A stretch of 64,000 nucleotides of DNA from NCBI RefSeq assembly GCF_000741165.1, contig NZ_JGYN01000004.1, forward strand, positions 124,001 through 188,000, given 5' to 3'. The translations under genes and the position numbers were made by a program. The notes beneath the pieces were generated by a model. It saw only the letters and a list, made by a program, of their open reading frames with translations, was not told where the DNA came from and did no database searches. This stretch comes from Bifidobacterium biavatii DSM 23969 (GTDB lineage: Bacteria > Actinomycetota > Actinomycetes > Actinomycetales > Bifidobacteriaceae). Every line of letters begins with the position of its first letter. Position 1 is the first letter of the stretch. Positions 36,684 to 50,493 of the stretch are shown one piece after another.

Positions 36684-37172
36684 ATGACGGTATTCGAAGG
36701 ACAGCTGGTCGCCAACGCCGCGAACGGCGAGGCGGCGCCGATCCGCATCGGCATCGTGGCGGCGCGGTTCAACGAGTTCATCACGTCGAAGCTGCTGTTG
36801 GGCGCGCTGGACGGTCTGAAGCGGCATGGCGTTGCCGAATCGGATGTCGATGTGGCGTGGGTGCCGGGATCGTTCGAGATTCCGATCGCCGCGAAGCGCA
36901 TGGTGTCGACGGGCCGCTACGATGCGGTGATCTGCCTTGGCGCGATCATACGCGGCAGCACGTCGCATTACGATCTGGTGTGCAACGAAACGGCGAAGGG
37001 CATTGCGCAGGTGTCGCTGAGCACGGATGTGCCGGTGCTGTTCGGCGTGATCACGACCGAGAACATCGAGCAGGCGATCGAACGCGCTGGCACAAAGGCC
37101 GGCAACAAGGGCTTCGACTGCGCGCTGGGCGCCATTGAAATGGTGAACGTGCTGCGCGCCATCGACGCCTGA
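36684..37172 (+). CDS. ribH: 6,7-dimethyl-8-ribityllumazine synthase
   Basis: The 162-residue protein has [43 protein letters not shown] (with the catalytic histidine following in [10 protein letters not shown]) and the end [17 protein letters not shown]. It joins the DHBP and pyrimidine products to lumazine, the substrate of RibE. It is the last gene of the rib operon; two base pairs separate it from ribBA. Confidence 0.96.
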   Translation: MTVFEGQLVANAANGEAAPIRIGIVAARFNEFITSKLLLGALDGLKRHGVAESDVDVAWVPGSFEIPIAAKRMVSTGRYDAVICLGAIIRGSTSHYDLVCNETAKGIAQVSLSTDVPVLFGVITTENIEQAIERAGTKAGNKGFDCALGAIEMVNVLRAIDA

Positions 37173-37232
37173 TCCGTCCCTCCAGGCATCGCGGAATAAC
37201 GCGTGCGACCTTGCGGCCGCTTACTTCGCCTA

Positions 37233-37429
37233 CGGGAAGCCCACTGGACTTCCCGCTTAACGGCTCAGCGCAGAGGGCGCTCCGTTATCCCCTACAACGC
37301 TGCCTTCGCCCGCTCCGCCGACAAGGTCGCTACGCGAGATCCCGAGCTCATCAACAAGCTCTCGGGACTCGCGTAGCCGTCGCGGCAAGCCGCTCCCCTC
37401 ACCTACGGACAGTCCACTGGACTGTCCGT
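37233..37429. repeat. two covarying hairpins with a conserved ACT loop
   Basis: CGGGAAGCCC-ACT-GGACTTCCCG (37233-37255, one mismatch) and ACGGACAGTCC-ACT-GGACTGTCCGT (37405-37429, perfect) have the same loop and flanks (CCTACGG before, TTAACGG after). Two base pairs differ by compensating changes. Each hairpin sits upstream of one ilvD end copy, so this is a tandem repeat unit. Confidence 0.65.
37293..37376 (+). pseudogene. detached copy of the ilvD 3' end (first)
   Basis: Read in frame it gives [19 protein letters not shown], then INKLSGLA and a stop, nearly the same as the ilvD end ([26 protein letters not shown]). Many codons differ silently, for example CTC TCG GGA against CTG TCC GGC. 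No start codon or rest of the gene is attached. Confidence 0.85.
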
Positions 37430-37440
37430 TTAACGGTTCG

Positions 37441-37485
37441 GCCCGTGACCCGGAGCTGATCAACAAGCTCTCCGGTCTCGCCTGA
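37441..37485 (+). pseudogene. detached copy of the ilvD 3' end (second)
   Basis: Reads [14 protein letters not shown] and a stop, matching the last 14 codons of ilvD, again with silent changes. It is followed by a strong terminator at 37508, which may be the original ilvD terminator. Confidence 0.8.
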
Positions 37486-37507
37486 TAGGCATTTTCGCCC
37501 GATATTG

Positions 37508-37538
37508 AAAACCCTCCCGATCGGTCGGGAGGGTTTTT
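37508..37538. terminator. bidirectional terminator
   Basis: AAAACCCTCCCGA pairs with TCGGGAGGGTTTT around TCGG, with A-runs and T-runs on both sides. It could stop both the rightward rib transcript and the leftward gmk transcript. Confidence 0.85.
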
Positions 37539-37559
37539 CATATCAGAGCTGCTTCATCA

Positions 37560-39442
37560 TTATCGTTCGCTGATACCGTATTCTTTGGCGATGAGGGCCC
37601 ACAGCTCCTCTGCGGCCTTGTCGACGTTGTCGTTGACGATGGTCACGTCAAATTCGCTTTCGGCGGCGAGTTCGACCTTGGCGGTTTCGAGGCGGCGCTT
37701 GCGCTGGGCTTCGGTTTCGGTGCCGCGGCCGACGAGGCGGCGGACGAGTTCGTCGAAGCTCGGCGGCGCGATGAAGACGGACAGGACTTCGAGGCCGAGG
37801 TCCTTGGCGGTTTCCTTGACGCGGCGGGCGCCTTGCAGGTCGATTTCGAGAATCGTGGGCGTGCCGGCGGCAAGATGCTCCTCGACCGGCTTGAGCGGGG
37901 TGCCGTAGTGGGCCATGCCGTGCACGACGGCGGTTTCGAGGAACTCCCCCGCCGCTTCCTTGGCGATGAATTCGTCCTCGCTCATGAACCAGTAGTTGAT
38001 GCCGTCGATTTCGCCCGGACGCGGGTCACGCGTGGTGGCGGAAACGGACACCCATACTTCGGGGTGCTTCTTGCGCAACGCGTTTTCCACGGTGCCTTTG
38101 CCGACTCCGGCGGGACCGGTGAGCACCAGCAGACGGCCGCCGTGCATGGCCCGCTTCATCTGCCGTTCACGCACGTCCTGCGCGCTTTCATCGGACACGG
38201 CGACGGACGCATTCGCTGCCGCCGACGCGTCGACGGTGAAGGCAGCGGACTTGCCGGCTCCGGCCGCGGACGCACCGTCGGCACGGTCCGCGGTTGCCGT
38301 CGTATCGGCATCATCGTGTGCGGGTTCGGCGGGCGTCGCATCATGTCCGGCCGCAACAGAAGCATCAGCCGACTCGCTATGCGCCGGAGCAACGGGCTGA
38401 GTGGCTGCGGCAGTCGGCGCATCGGCACTCGCTGCGGACGTGTCGGCATCACCGGACGTGCGGGAAGCGGCGCCCATGTCCACGACGGTCGGCGCGTGCG
38501 GATCGGCCGCCCGGTCGTCCGTGGCCTTGGTCGCTTCGAGCAGCGCCTGACGCACGTCGAGCGAAATCGCCTCGGTGGCCTGCGACAGCGCGGCGATGTC
38601 CGGTCCGTGCGAGGCGATGAAACGAGACACGGTGACGAGCACGTTGCCACGCGTGCCCTTGAACACGGTGCGCAGGTCCTTGGCCTCGGCGCCCTGCCAG
38701 CCGTAGCCGGGAGACAGGATCGGGCCGGTGAACTGCGCGGGGTCGACGCCGCTGTCGTTGATCCACTGGCCGATGGTCGCGCCGATGATCAGGCCGACGG
38801 ATCCCATGCCGGTGATGCCTTCGTTGAACTTCTGCACGGTGCTGGCCACGCCGTACGCCACGGTTTTGCCCTTGTAGTCGCCGTTTTGGCGGATGGCGGT
38901 CTGCAGGCTCGCGCCTTCCTCATTCGAGGTGAGGGAGGCGACGAACACGCCGCGGCCGTTGTTGAGTGCATCGTTGATCACGCCGCCGAGCGAACGCGCG
39001 CCATAGTACGGCAGCAGCGTGATCGCGTCGGCGAGCAACGGGGCGCCCGGCTTGAAGTAGGCGCCCGGCTTGAAGTAGGCGTCCGAAATCGCGGAGATCG
39101 TCGTGGACAGACCGCCGTGCAGGCAGTCGACAATGGTGATGATGCCCATTTGGCGCGCCGCGTACAGGACGCGCTCGAGCGCGGCAAAGCCCTTCGACCC
39201 GTAGCGCTCGAACATCGAGGACTGGAATTTGACGGCGGCGGCGCGGCCGGACGCGGCCTGCAGCATGCGCATGGCATACAGCTCCGCGCCCTCCGCATCG
39301 ACGTTGTAGCCCCAGTCAGTGAGGAGCTTGCGATGCGGGTCGATTCCTACGCACAACGGGCCGTACTTGGCCATTGAATTGCTCAGGCGCAGACCGAAGT
39401 CCGAGCGCTGAGCTTGCTGCTCTCCACTGCTGAGGCTGTTGA

Positions 39443-39446
<4 letters not shown>
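37560..39446 (-). CDS. gmk: PyrF-like domain fused to guanylate kinase
   Basis: The 628-residue protein has three parts. Residues 1-310 or so align with actinobacterial type 2 OMP decarboxylases ([53 protein letters not shown]). Where active enzymes carry DAKRGDIG this one has DCLHGGLS, so the catalytic Lys and second Asp are missing. An Ala/Asp/Thr-rich linker (about 310-430) follows. The C-terminal guanylate kinase is intact: [12 protein letters not shown] near residue 442, [19 protein letters not shown] and [11 protein letters not shown]. It would make GDP from GMP. It overlaps carB by four bases. The decarboxylase part is probably inactive; a true pyrF would be elsewhere. Confidence 0.88.
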
Positions 39447-42821
<3,375 letters not shown>

Positions 42822-42829
<8 letters not shown>

Positions 42830-44054
42830 TGCGCTTCTCCTCCTTGGCAGTCTTCGTCGTCTTCATCAGGTCGACGAAACGGTCGAACAGATATGCGGCG
42901 TCATGCGGACCGGCCGCCGCCTCCGGGTGGTACTGGACGGAGAACGCGGGGATGTCCACGCACTGCAGGCCCTCGACCACGTCGTCGTTCAGATCGATGT
43001 GGGACACGAACACCTTGCCGTACTTGCCGTTCTCGTACGGGGCATCCACCATTTCGCCGATCGGCGCGTCCACGGCGAAACCGTGGTTGTGCGCGGTGAC
43101 CTCGACCTTGCCGGTGGTCACGTCCTTGACCGGCTGGTTGATGCCGCGGTGGCCGAACTTGAGCTTGTACGTACCGAAGCCGAGCGCACGGCCGAGCAGC
43201 TGGTTGCCGAAGCAGATGCCGAAGAACGGGTAGCCGGCGTCGAGCACCTTGCGCAGCAGCTCGACTTCGGGACCGGCCTGCTCCGGGTCGCCCGGGCCGT
43301 TGGAGAAGAACACACCGTCCGGGTTGAGGTTTTCGATTTCTTCGAACGTGATGGTGGACGGCACGACGTGCACGCGGCAGCCGCGCTCGGCCATGCGGTG
43401 CGGCGTCATGGCCTTGATGCCGAGGTCGACGGCCGCGACGGTGAACAGCGGCTCCTTGCCTTCGAATTCGCCGCACGGTTCGATGGTGTAGGTTTCCTTG
43501 GTGCTGACCTCGTCGTAGAGGCTCAGGCCCTTCATCTGCGGCGTGGCCTTGACCTCGGCCAGCATGGACGCGACGGAGCGCAGCGTGCCAGTGCCCTCGT
43601 CGATCAGCGCGTCGCCGGAGAAGATGGCCGCGCGCATCACGCCGGCGGTGCGCAGGTGGCGCACCAACTTGCGCGTGTCGATATGGCACAGACCGACGAT
43701 GCCTTCGCACTTGAGATCGTCGTCGAGCGAGCCCGTCGCACGCCAGTTGCTCACGGTCGGGCTGGGATCGCGCACGATGTAGCCGGCGACCCAGATACGC
43801 GAGGATTCGGGATCCTCCTGGTTGATTCCGGTGTCCCCGATGTGCGGGAACGTCTGCACCACGATCTGCCGATCGTAGCTCGGATCAGTCAGCGTCTCCT
43901 GGTAGCCGGTCATGCCGGTTGCGAACACGATCTCGCCGCTGGTCTTGCCGATGGCGCCGTAGGGGTCTCCCACATACACTTGCCCGTCCTCAAGAACGAG
44001 AACGGCTTCATCAGGGGAAAAACTCACGGCTTCGGAATCAATCTGGTTCACCAA
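42822..44054 (-). CDS. carA: carbamoyl-phosphate synthase small (glutaminase) subunit
   Basis: The 410-residue protein has an N-terminal CarA domain ([35 protein letters not shown]) and a class I glutaminase with nucleophile motif [14 protein letters not shown] (Cys near residue 280) and [10 protein letters not shown], and the His/Glu motif in YHPEAAAGP. It releases ammonia from glutamine for CarB. The gene lies 89 bp after nusB. Confidence 0.96.
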
Positions 44055-44143
44055 AACCCCCTTAATTACTCGGGATATTCGTCACTCACGATAGCGGCCG
44101 GCGGGGACTGGGAACCCGAACGAAACCGCTGGAAATGTGCTGT

Positions 44144-44653
44144 TTATTCGGACTCGCCGGTCGTATCGGCGGACGTTTCGCCGGTCTGTTCGCCCTGTTC
44201 GGACGGCTGCTCGCCGGACTGGTCGGACTGCGACGGACCATCGTCGATGGGGCGCTCGATGCCGTTGCACACGGCGCTCAGCAGGCCGTGGATGAACGCT
44301 GGCGAATCGTCGTCGCACAGGGTCTTCGCGAGGCCGAGGGCCTCGTCGATGGCGACCTTGTTCGGCACTTCGTCGTTGAACAGGATCTCCCAGACGGCGA
44401 TGCGCAGAATGTTGCGGTCGACGACCGGCATGCGCCAGACCTTCCAACCGGTGGAATGGTCGTTCAGCGTGCGGTCAATGTCACGACGGTGCTCGGCGAC
44501 GCCGCGCACGATGTCGATGGCGTAATCGGGAAGCGGGGTCTGCGCGCCCGGCTCGGCGATGCGCTCAGCAAGAAGGGACAGGATATCCTGTCCCTTCTCG
44601 TCCGCTTCGTACAACGTGTTCAGAGCCCTCTTGCGGGCGGTGGAACGTGCCAT
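44144..44653 (-). CDS. nusB: transcription antitermination factor NusB
   Basis: A 169-residue NusB: ARKRALNTLYEADEKGQD, DIDRTLNDHSTGWKVWRMPVVDRNILRIAVWEILF and PNKVAIDEALGLAKTLCDDDSPAFIHGLL. It binds boxA RNA with NusE in rRNA transcription. The last 30 residues are a Ser/Glu/Gln-rich tail not needed for the fold. It lies 45 bp after efp. Confidence 0.95.
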   Translation of the reverse strand: MARSTARKRALNTLYEADEKGQDILSLLAERIAEPGAQTPLPDYAIDIVRGVAEHRRDIDRTLNDHSTGWKVWRMPVVDRNILRIAVWEILFNDEVPNKVAIDEALGLAKTLCDDDSPAFIHGLLSAVCNGIERPIDDGPSQSDQSGEQPSEQGEQTGETSADTTGESE

Positions 44654-44698
44654 GAAGCTCTCTATTCCTTTGGTCCCAGCGGATCTCGTACCCGCGGA

Positions 44699-45265
44699 TC
44701 AGTTGTTTTCGCGGCCGAGGTAGGAGCCGTCGCGGGTATCGACCTTGACCTTCTCGCCCTCGTTGATGAACAACGGGACCTGGATCTCGGCGCCGGTTTC
44801 GACGGTGGCCGGCTTGGTGCCGGCGTTGGAGCGGTTGCCCTGCAGGCCCGGCTCGGTGTGGGTGACGGTCAGGATCACGGAAGCCGGCAGTTCAACGGAC
44901 AGCGGGGTGCCGTCGTGGAAGGAGACCACGCAGTCGGTGCCCTCGAGCAGGTACTTGGCCTGATCGCCGACCAGCGACTTCGGGATGTAGATCTGATCGT
45001 AGGTGGTCATGTCCATGAAGACGAAGTTCTCGCCGTCCTCGTAGGAGTACTGCAGGTTGCGGTTGTCGACGGTCTCGAATTCCATCTTCATGCCCGCGTT
45101 GAAGGTCTTGTCGACGATCTTGCCGGACAGGACGTTCTTGATGGTGGTGCGCACGAAGGCGGGGCCCTTGCCCGGCTTGACGTGCTGGAACTTGGTGACG
45201 GTCCACAGCTGGCCGTCGAGGTTCAGGACGGAACCGTTCTTGATGTCATTGGTAGTCTGTGCCAC
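44699..45265 (-). CDS. efp: elongation factor P
   Basis: The 188-residue protein has the three-domain EF-P pattern, with the tip loop [19 protein letters not shown] (the usually modified lysine at KPGKG), [14 protein letters not shown]-like sequence [14 protein letters not shown] and the C-terminal [17 protein letters not shown]. It relieves ribosome stalling at polyproline. It begins the leftward operon with nusB-carA-carB-gmk. Confidence 0.96.
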   Translation of the reverse strand: MAQTTNDIKNGSVLNLDGQLWTVTKFQHVKPGKGPAFVRTTIKNVLSGKIVDKTFNAGMKMEFETVDNRNLQYSYEDGENFVFMDMTTYDQIYIPKSLVGDQAKYLLEGTDCVVSFHDGTPLSVELPASVILTVTHTEPGLQGNRSNAGTKPATVETGAEIQVPLFINEGEKVKVDTRDGSYLGRENN

Positions 45266-45363
45266 AGTTACTCACCTATTCGTTTTGACTGATTTTGCGT
45301 GAAGCTGAAAAATAGCCTTCGCCATTATGCCATACCGCCTATACAGGCGTTTCCAATATAAGA

Positions 45364-45395
45364 AAACCCCCGAATCCGTTGGGATTCGGGGGTTT
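45364..45395 (-). terminator. rho-independent terminator of tuf
   Basis: A perfect 14-bp stem (AAACCCCCGAATCC with GGATTCGGGGGTTT, four-base loop) is followed on the minus strand by TTCTTAT. It starts about 45 bp past the tuf stop. Confidence 0.85.
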
Positions 45396-45439
45396 CTCAG
45401 AACGCTAGTTCAAGCGTGTCATGATCTCTCTGACAAAAA

Positions 45440-46639
45440 TCAGGCGAGGATCTTGGTGACACGGCCCGAGCCGACGGTGTGGCCACCCTCACGCACAGCG
45501 AAGGTCAGGCCCTCCTCCATAGCGATCGGCTGGATCAGCTCGACGGTGAAGGTCGCGTGATCGCCCGGCTGGACCATCTCGACGCCTTCCGGCAGCTCGA
45601 TGACGCCGGTGACGTCGGTGGTGCGGAAGTAGAACTGCGGACGGTAGTTGGAGAAGAACGGCGAGTGACGGCCACCCTCATCCTTGGTCAGCACGTAGAC
45701 TTCGCCCTCGAACTTGGTGTGCGGGGTGACGGAGCCCGGCTTGGCCACAACCTGGCCACGCTCAACATCGGTACGGTTGATGCCGCGGAGCAGCAGACCG
45801 GTGTTGTCGCCAGCCTCGCAGGCGTCCATGGTCTTGTGGAACGTCTCGATGGAGGTGACGGTGGTGGACTGGGTCGGACGGATGCCGACGATCTCGACCG
45901 GGGTGTTGACGGCCAGCTGGCCACGCTCAACACGGCCGGTGACGACGGTACCACGACCGGAGATGGTGAACACGTCCTCGATCGGCATCAGGAACGGCTT
46001 GTCGAGGTCGTGGACCGGGGTCGGGATGTACTCGTCGACGGCGTCCATGAGCTTCTTGACCTGCTCGACCCAGTGCTCGTGATCCGGAGCGTCATCGTGC
46101 AGAGCGCCGTAGGCGGACAGACGGATGACCGGGCAGTCGCGATCGAAGCCGTTCTCGTCGAGGAGGTCACGGACCTCTTCCTCAACGAGCTCGATGAGCT
46201 CCTCGTCCTCGACCATATCGCACTTGTTCAGGGCGACCAGGATCTTCGGGACGCCCACCTGACGGGCGAGCAGCACGTGCTCGCGGGTCTGGGCCATCGG
46301 GCCGTCGGTGGCGGCCACAACGAGGATAGCGCCATCCATCTGGGCGGCGCCGGTGATCATGTTCTTCACGAAGTCGGCGTGGCCCGGGCAGTCCACGTGA
46401 GCGTAGTGACGCTTCGCGGTCTGGTACTCGATGTGGGCGATGTTGATGGTGATACCACGCTGCTGCTCTTCCGGAGCGGCGTCGATCTGGTTGAAGTCGT
46501 ACTCCGGGTTGAGATCCGGGTACTCCTCGTGCAGGACCTTGGAGATGGCCGCGGTCAGGGTCGTCTTGCCGTGATCGACGTGGCCGATGGTACCGATGTT
46601 AACGTGCGGCTTAGTACGCTCGTACTTTTCCTTTGCCAT
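45440..46639 (-). CDS. tuf: elongation factor Tu
   Basis: The 399-residue protein is EF-Tu throughout: [63 protein letters not shown] and NKCDMV, ending GRVTKILA. It brings aminoacyl-tRNA to the ribosome. AGGAGGAC lies upstream of the ATG. The 174 bp before it contain hairpins. Confidence 0.99.
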   Translation of the reverse strand: MAKEKYERTKPHVNIGTIGHVDHGKTTLTAAISKVLHEEYPDLNPEYDFNQIDAAPEEQQRGITINIAHIEYQTAKRHYAHVDCPGHADFVKNMITGAAQMDGAILVVAATDGPMAQTREHVLLARQVGVPKILVALNKCDMVEDEELIELVEEEVRDLLDENGFDRDCPVIRLSAYGALHDDAPDHEHWVEQVKKLMDAVDEYIPTPVHDLDKPFLMPIEDVFTISGRGTVVTGRVERGQLAVNTPVEIVGIRPTQSTTVTSIETFHKTMDACEAGDNTGLLLRGINRTDVERGQVVAKPGSVTPHTKFEGEVYVLTKDEGGRHSPFFSNYRPQFYFRTTDVTGVIELPEGVEMVQPGDHATFTVELIQPIAMEEGLTFAVREGGHTVGSGRVTKILA

Positions 46640-46748
46640 TACTTTTGTCCTCCTGGACGTCTCGTGTAGTAGAAGCCCCGGCTTGTGGCCCGGGCACTCG
46701 CTACAGTTTACTGGGTTTCTGGGTTATGTGCCACTTTGGAGCCAGAAC

Positions 46749-46782
46749 CCAGTCAGCGCTACACGATATTAGCGCTGACTGG
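46749..46782. other. 12-bp perfect hairpin between fusA and tuf
   Basis: CCAGTCAGCGCT pairs perfectly with AGCGCTGACTGG around a ten-base loop. On the minus strand no T-run follows, so it may be an attenuator or message-processing site that raises tuf expression over fusA. Confidence 0.55.
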
Positions 46783-46813
46783 AGACACTGGACGCCTTAA
46801 GCGGCAGCGCGTG

Positions 46814-48943
46814 TCACTCGCCGCGCTGGGCCTTGATGATCTCGTCGGAAACCGACTTCGGCACCTCGGCGTAGGAATCCATCTGCATGGTGAACATGGC
46901 GCGGCCCTGGGTCTTGGAACGCAGATCGCCGATGTAGCCGAACATCTCGGACAGCGGGACCTTGGCGTCGATGACCTTGACGCCGGTGGCGTCGGTCATG
47001 GACTGGATGTTGCCACGACGCTGGTTCAGATCGCCGATGACGTCGCCCATGTACTCTTCCGGCGTACGGACTTCCACGGCCATGATCGGCTCGAGGATGA
47101 CCGGCTTGGCCTTCGGAGCGGCTTCCTTGAACGCCATGGAACCGGCGATCTTGAAGGCCATTTCCGAGGAGTCGACCGGGTGCATCTGGCCGTCGTACAC
47201 GGTGGCCTTGACGCCCACGACCGGGAAGCCGGCGAGCACGCCGGATTCCATGGCTTCCTTGACACCGGCCTCGATGGGTCCGATGAACTCGGCGGAGATG
47301 TGGCCGCCGGTGACCTCGTTGACGAACTCGAACGTCTCGCCGGCCTCGGTGTCGAGCGGCTCGAAGTTCATGAACACCTTTGCGAACTGGCCGGAACCAC
47401 CGGTCTGCTTCTTGTGGGTGTAGACTTCGTTCATCACGGCCTTGCGGATGGTCTCGCGGTACGCGACCTGCGGCTTGCCGACGTTGCACTCGACCTTGAA
47501 CTCGCGGCGCATACGGTCGACGATGATGTCGAGCTGGAGCTCGCCCATGCCGGCGATCAGGGTCTGGCCGGACTCTTCGTCGGTGGTGACCTGGAAGGTC
47601 GGATCCTCGTCGGAGAGCTTCGCGAGGGCGATGCCCATCTTCTCCTGATCGGCCTTGGTCTTCGGCTCCACGGCCACCTGGATGACCGGGTCCGGGAAGG
47701 TCATGGACTCGAGGGAGATCGGGGCGGACTCAGCGCACAGGGTGTCACCGGTGGACACGTTCTTCAGACCGACGAACGTATAGATGTTGCCGGCTTCAGC
47801 GGCGTCGACCGGGTTCTCCTTGTCGGCGTGCATCTGGAAGATCTTGCCGATGCGCTCCTTCTTGCCCTTGGTGGAATCGAGCACGTTGTCGCCCGGCTTG
47901 ACGGAGCCGGAGTAGACGCGCACGAACACGAGCTTGCCGTAGAACGGGTGCGTGGAGATCTTGAAGACGAGGGCCGCGAACGGATCGGAGACCAGCGGCT
48001 TGCGGTCGATCTCGACGGACTCGTCGCCCGGCTTGAAGCCCTTGATGGACGGCACGTCCTCCGGGGAGGGCAGGTAGTCCACAACGGCGTCGAGCATCGG
48101 CTGCACGCCCTTGTCCTTGAAGGCGGAACCGCAGAGAACCGGGTACGCGCGACGCTCGATGGTGAGCTGGCGAATACCCGCGCGGATCTCCTCTTCGGTC
48201 AGCTCGCCGGCCTCGAGGTACTTCTCGGTCAGCTCGTCGCTGGCCTCGGCCACGTCGTCGAGCAGCTGGGCACGGTACTCCTCGGCCTTGTCCTGCAGGT
48301 CAGCCGGGATGTCGACGGTGTCATAGTGGGCACCCTGATCGGTGGACACGTCGTTCCACACGTAGGCCTTCATGCGGATCAGGTCGACGACGCCGGCGAA
48401 GTCGTTCTCGGCGCCGATCGGCAGCTGGACGACGAGCGGCTTGGCGCCGAGCTTGTCCTTGATGGTCTGCACGGAGAAGTAGAAGTCAGCGCCGAGCTTG
48501 TCCATCTTGTTGATGAAGCAGATACGCGGAACGCCGTACTTGTCAGCCTGGCGCCACACGGTCTCGGACTGCGGCTCCACGCCTTCCTTGCCGTCGAAGA
48601 CGGCGACGGCACCATCGAGGACGCGCAGGGAGCGCTCCACCTCGGCCGTGAAGTCCACGTGGCCCGGGGTATCGATGATGTTGATCTGGAACTTGTCCTT
48701 GGTGTCGTGCGTCTGGCGGTTCCAGAAGCAGGTGGTGGCGGCGGACTGGATAGTGATGCCGCGCTCCTGCTCCTGAGCCATGAAGTCCATCGTCGAGGCG
48801 CCGTCGTGAGTCTCACCGATCTTGTAGTTCTTGCCGGTGTAGAAGAGGATGCGCTCGGTGGTGGTGGTCTTACCGGCATCGATGTGGGCCATGATGCCGA
48901 TGTTGCGGATCATGTGCAGATCCGTAAGCACGTCAAGTGCCAT
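46814..48943 (-). CDS. fusA: elongation factor G
   Basis: A 709-residue EF-G with [47 protein letters not shown] and [10 protein letters not shown], followed by domains II-V including GSGQFAKV and [23 protein letters not shown]. It translocates tRNA-mRNA on the ribosome. It lies 30 bp after rpsG. Confidence 0.99.
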   Translation of the reverse strand: MALDVLTDLHMIRNIGIMAHIDAGKTTTTERILFYTGKNYKIGETHDGASTMDFMAQEQERGITIQSAATTCFWNRQTHDTKDKFQINIIDTPGHVDFTAEVERSLRVLDGAVAVFDGKEGVEPQSETVWRQADKYGVPRICFINKMDKLGADFYFSVQTIKDKLGAKPLVVQLPIGAENDFAGVVDLIRMKAYVWNDVSTDQGAHYDTVDIPADLQDKAEEYRAQLLDDVAEASDELTEKYLEAGELTEEEIRAGIRQLTIERRAYPVLCGSAFKDKGVQPMLDAVVDYLPSPEDVPSIKGFKPGDESVEIDRKPLVSDPFAALVFKISTHPFYGKLVFVRVYSGSVKPGDNVLDSTKGKKERIGKIFQMHADKENPVDAAEAGNIYTFVGLKNVSTGDTLCAESAPISLESMTFPDPVIQVAVEPKTKADQEKMGIALAKLSDEDPTFQVTTDEESGQTLIAGMGELQLDIIVDRMRREFKVECNVGKPQVAYRETIRKAVMNEVYTHKKQTGGSGQFAKVFMNFEPLDTEAGETFEFVNEVTGGHISAEFIGPIEAGVKEAMESGVLAGFPVVGVKATVYDGQMHPVDSSEMAFKIAGSMAFKEAAPKAKPVILEPIMAVEVRTPEEYMGDVIGDLNQRRGNIQSMTDATGVKVIDAKVPLSEMFGYIGDLRSKTQGRAMFTMQMDSYAEVPKSVSDEIIKAQRGE

Positions 48944-48973
48944 TTGCTATTCCTTAGCTCTCGTTCTTGGAAA

Positions 48974-49444
48974 TTACCAGCGGTAGTGAGCGAAGGCCTT
49001 GTTGGCCTCTGCCATCTTATGAGTATCCTCGCGGCGCTTGACAGAAGCACCGAGGCCATTGGAGGCGTCGAGGATCTCGTTGGCGAGACGCTCGGCCATG
49101 GTCTTCTCACGACGGGCGCGGGAGAAGTCGGTCAGCCAGCGCAGCGACAGCGTGTTGGCGCGGTTCGGCTTGACCTCGACCGGGACCTGGTAGGTCGCAC
49201 CGCCGACGCGGCGGGAACGGACCTCGAGGGACGGACGGATGTTGTCGAGGGCGCGCTTCAGGACAGCGACCGGCTCCTGGTCGGTCTTCTCCTTGACCAT
49301 ATCGAGCGCGGAGTAGACGATGTCCTCGGCGATCGACTTCTTGCCGTCGAGCAGGATCTTGTTGATGAGCTGAGCCACGACGGTCGAGCCGTAGATCGGA
49401 TCGGGCAGCAGCGTGTGCTTCTTAGCGGGGCCTTTACGTGACAT
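48974..49444 (-). CDS. rpsG: 30S ribosomal protein S7
   Basis: The 156-residue protein is a full-length S7: [31 protein letters not shown]-type motif [18 protein letters not shown] and [11 protein letters not shown], ending AFAHYRW. It nucleates the 30S head and binds 16S rRNA. Only five bases separate it from rpsL. Confidence 0.98.
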   Translation of the reverse strand: MSRKGPAKKHTLLPDPIYGSTVVAQLINKILLDGKKSIAEDIVYSALDMVKEKTDQEPVAVLKRALDNIRPSLEVRSRRVGGATYQVPVEVKPNRANTLSLRWLTDFSRARREKTMAERLANEILDASNGLGASVKRREDTHKMAEANKAFAHYRW

Positions 49445-49449
49445 ATCTC

Positions 49450-49821
49450 TTACTTCGCCTTCTTTGCTCCGTACAGGGAACGACCCTGCTTGCGATCCTT
49501 AACACCCTGGGTATCGAGCGCGCCACGCACGATGTGGTAACGCACGCCCGGCAGATCCTTCACACGGCCGCCGCGCACGAGCACGATAGAGTGCTCCTGC
49601 AGGTTGTGGCCCTCGCCCGGGATGTAAGCGGTGACTTCGATGCCCGAGGAAAGGCGCACACGGGCGACCTTACGCAGAGCCGAGTTCGGCTTCTTCGGGG
49701 TGGTGGTGTACACACGGGTGCACACGCCGCGACGCAGCGGGCTGCCCTTCAAGGCCAAAGTCTTCGACTTCTTCGGCTTGGCCTGACGTCCCTTACGGAC
49801 GAGCTGTTCAATAGTAGGCAA
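49450..49821 (-). CDS. rpsL: 30S ribosomal protein S12
   Basis: The 123-residue protein is a full-length S12: [46 protein letters not shown] and [28 protein letters not shown]. The lysines linked to streptomycin resistance (in TPKKPNS and VKDLPG) are wild type here. It is the first gene of the rpsL-rpsG-fusA group. Confidence 0.98.
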   Translation of the reverse strand: MPTIEQLVRKGRQAKPKKSKTLALKGSPLRRGVCTRVYTTTPKKPNSALRKVARVRLSSGIEVTAYIPGEGHNLQEHSIVLVRGGRVKDLPGVRYHIVRGALDTQGVKDRKQGRSLYGAKKAK

Positions 49822-49881
49822 CTTGAATTCTCCGATTCAGTGGTTTCTCTTGTTTCCGTGAGACCGCCGCACTGCGCCCAC

Positions 49882-49911
49882 ACTTTGCCCACTGATCGAC
49901 AGATCGGTCAA
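49882..49911 (-). promoter_or_regulatory. possible promoter of rpsL
   Basis: On the minus strand TTGACC (49906-49911) and CAAAGT (49882-49887) are 18 bp apart, about 60 bp upstream of rpsL. The -10 is weak. The rest of 49912-50140 shows no gene. Confidence 0.4.
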
Positions 49912-50140
49912 AGATAGCCACAGTCCACCGGCCCGATGGCCCGATCCTCTTTCACAGTCCGCATTGCTGCGCGCGATCCAGTCGATTCACGGGATATCCC
50001 AACCCGCACGCCTGTCACATAAGGCATGCCGTTGGCACACACGAATATCCATAATACGGAAACCCTCGACATACGACACGCCAGGCACCGGTATCATGCC
50101 GCGATTTGTCGGAAGACAGGAACTGGGATTGAAAAACAAG

Positions 50141-50168
50141 AAAGCCCGGGACCTGAGTCCCGGGCTTT
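50141..50168 (-). terminator. terminator of tRNA-His
   Basis: AAAGCCCGGGAC pairs perfectly with GTCCCGGGCTTT around four bases. On the minus strand CTTGTTTTTC follows, three bases beyond the tRNA CCA end. Confidence 0.85.
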
Positions 50169-50170
50169 AC

Positions 50171-50247
50171 TGGGGTGGATAACGCGGCTCGAACGCGCGA
50201 CCTGCTGAACCACAATCAGCTGCTCTACCAACTGAGCTATATCCACC
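50171..50247 (-). tRNA. tRNA-His (anticodon GTG)
   Basis: The minus strand folds as a cloverleaf: acceptor GTGGATA with TATCCAC, D-arm GCTCAGTTGGTAGAGC, anticodon arm GCTGA-TTGTGGT-TCAGC (anticodon GTG) and T-arm GCGCG-TTCGAGC-CGCGT. The extra 5' G (position -1) needed by HisRS, discriminator C73 and the CCA end are all encoded. Confidence 0.95.
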
Positions 50248-50493
50248 ATCGTTGTCCTCCGCACCAGCAGTGCGCTAGGCAACAGATGGATACTATACAC
50301 GAACCTCCGAGATGCGCCAATTCGGCGTGTCGCGTCGTTCTGCCTTGCCCGATCGTGTGCGTTTCATCATCACGAAAACGATCCGAATGTGCAGTTCCGT
50401 TCGTTTGGTAAATCGTAAGGAAACACTTGCAAACATTGGGCTAACGGCATCTTGCACTCGCGTGTTCGATCGACGAAACGCGTATACTGTTAC

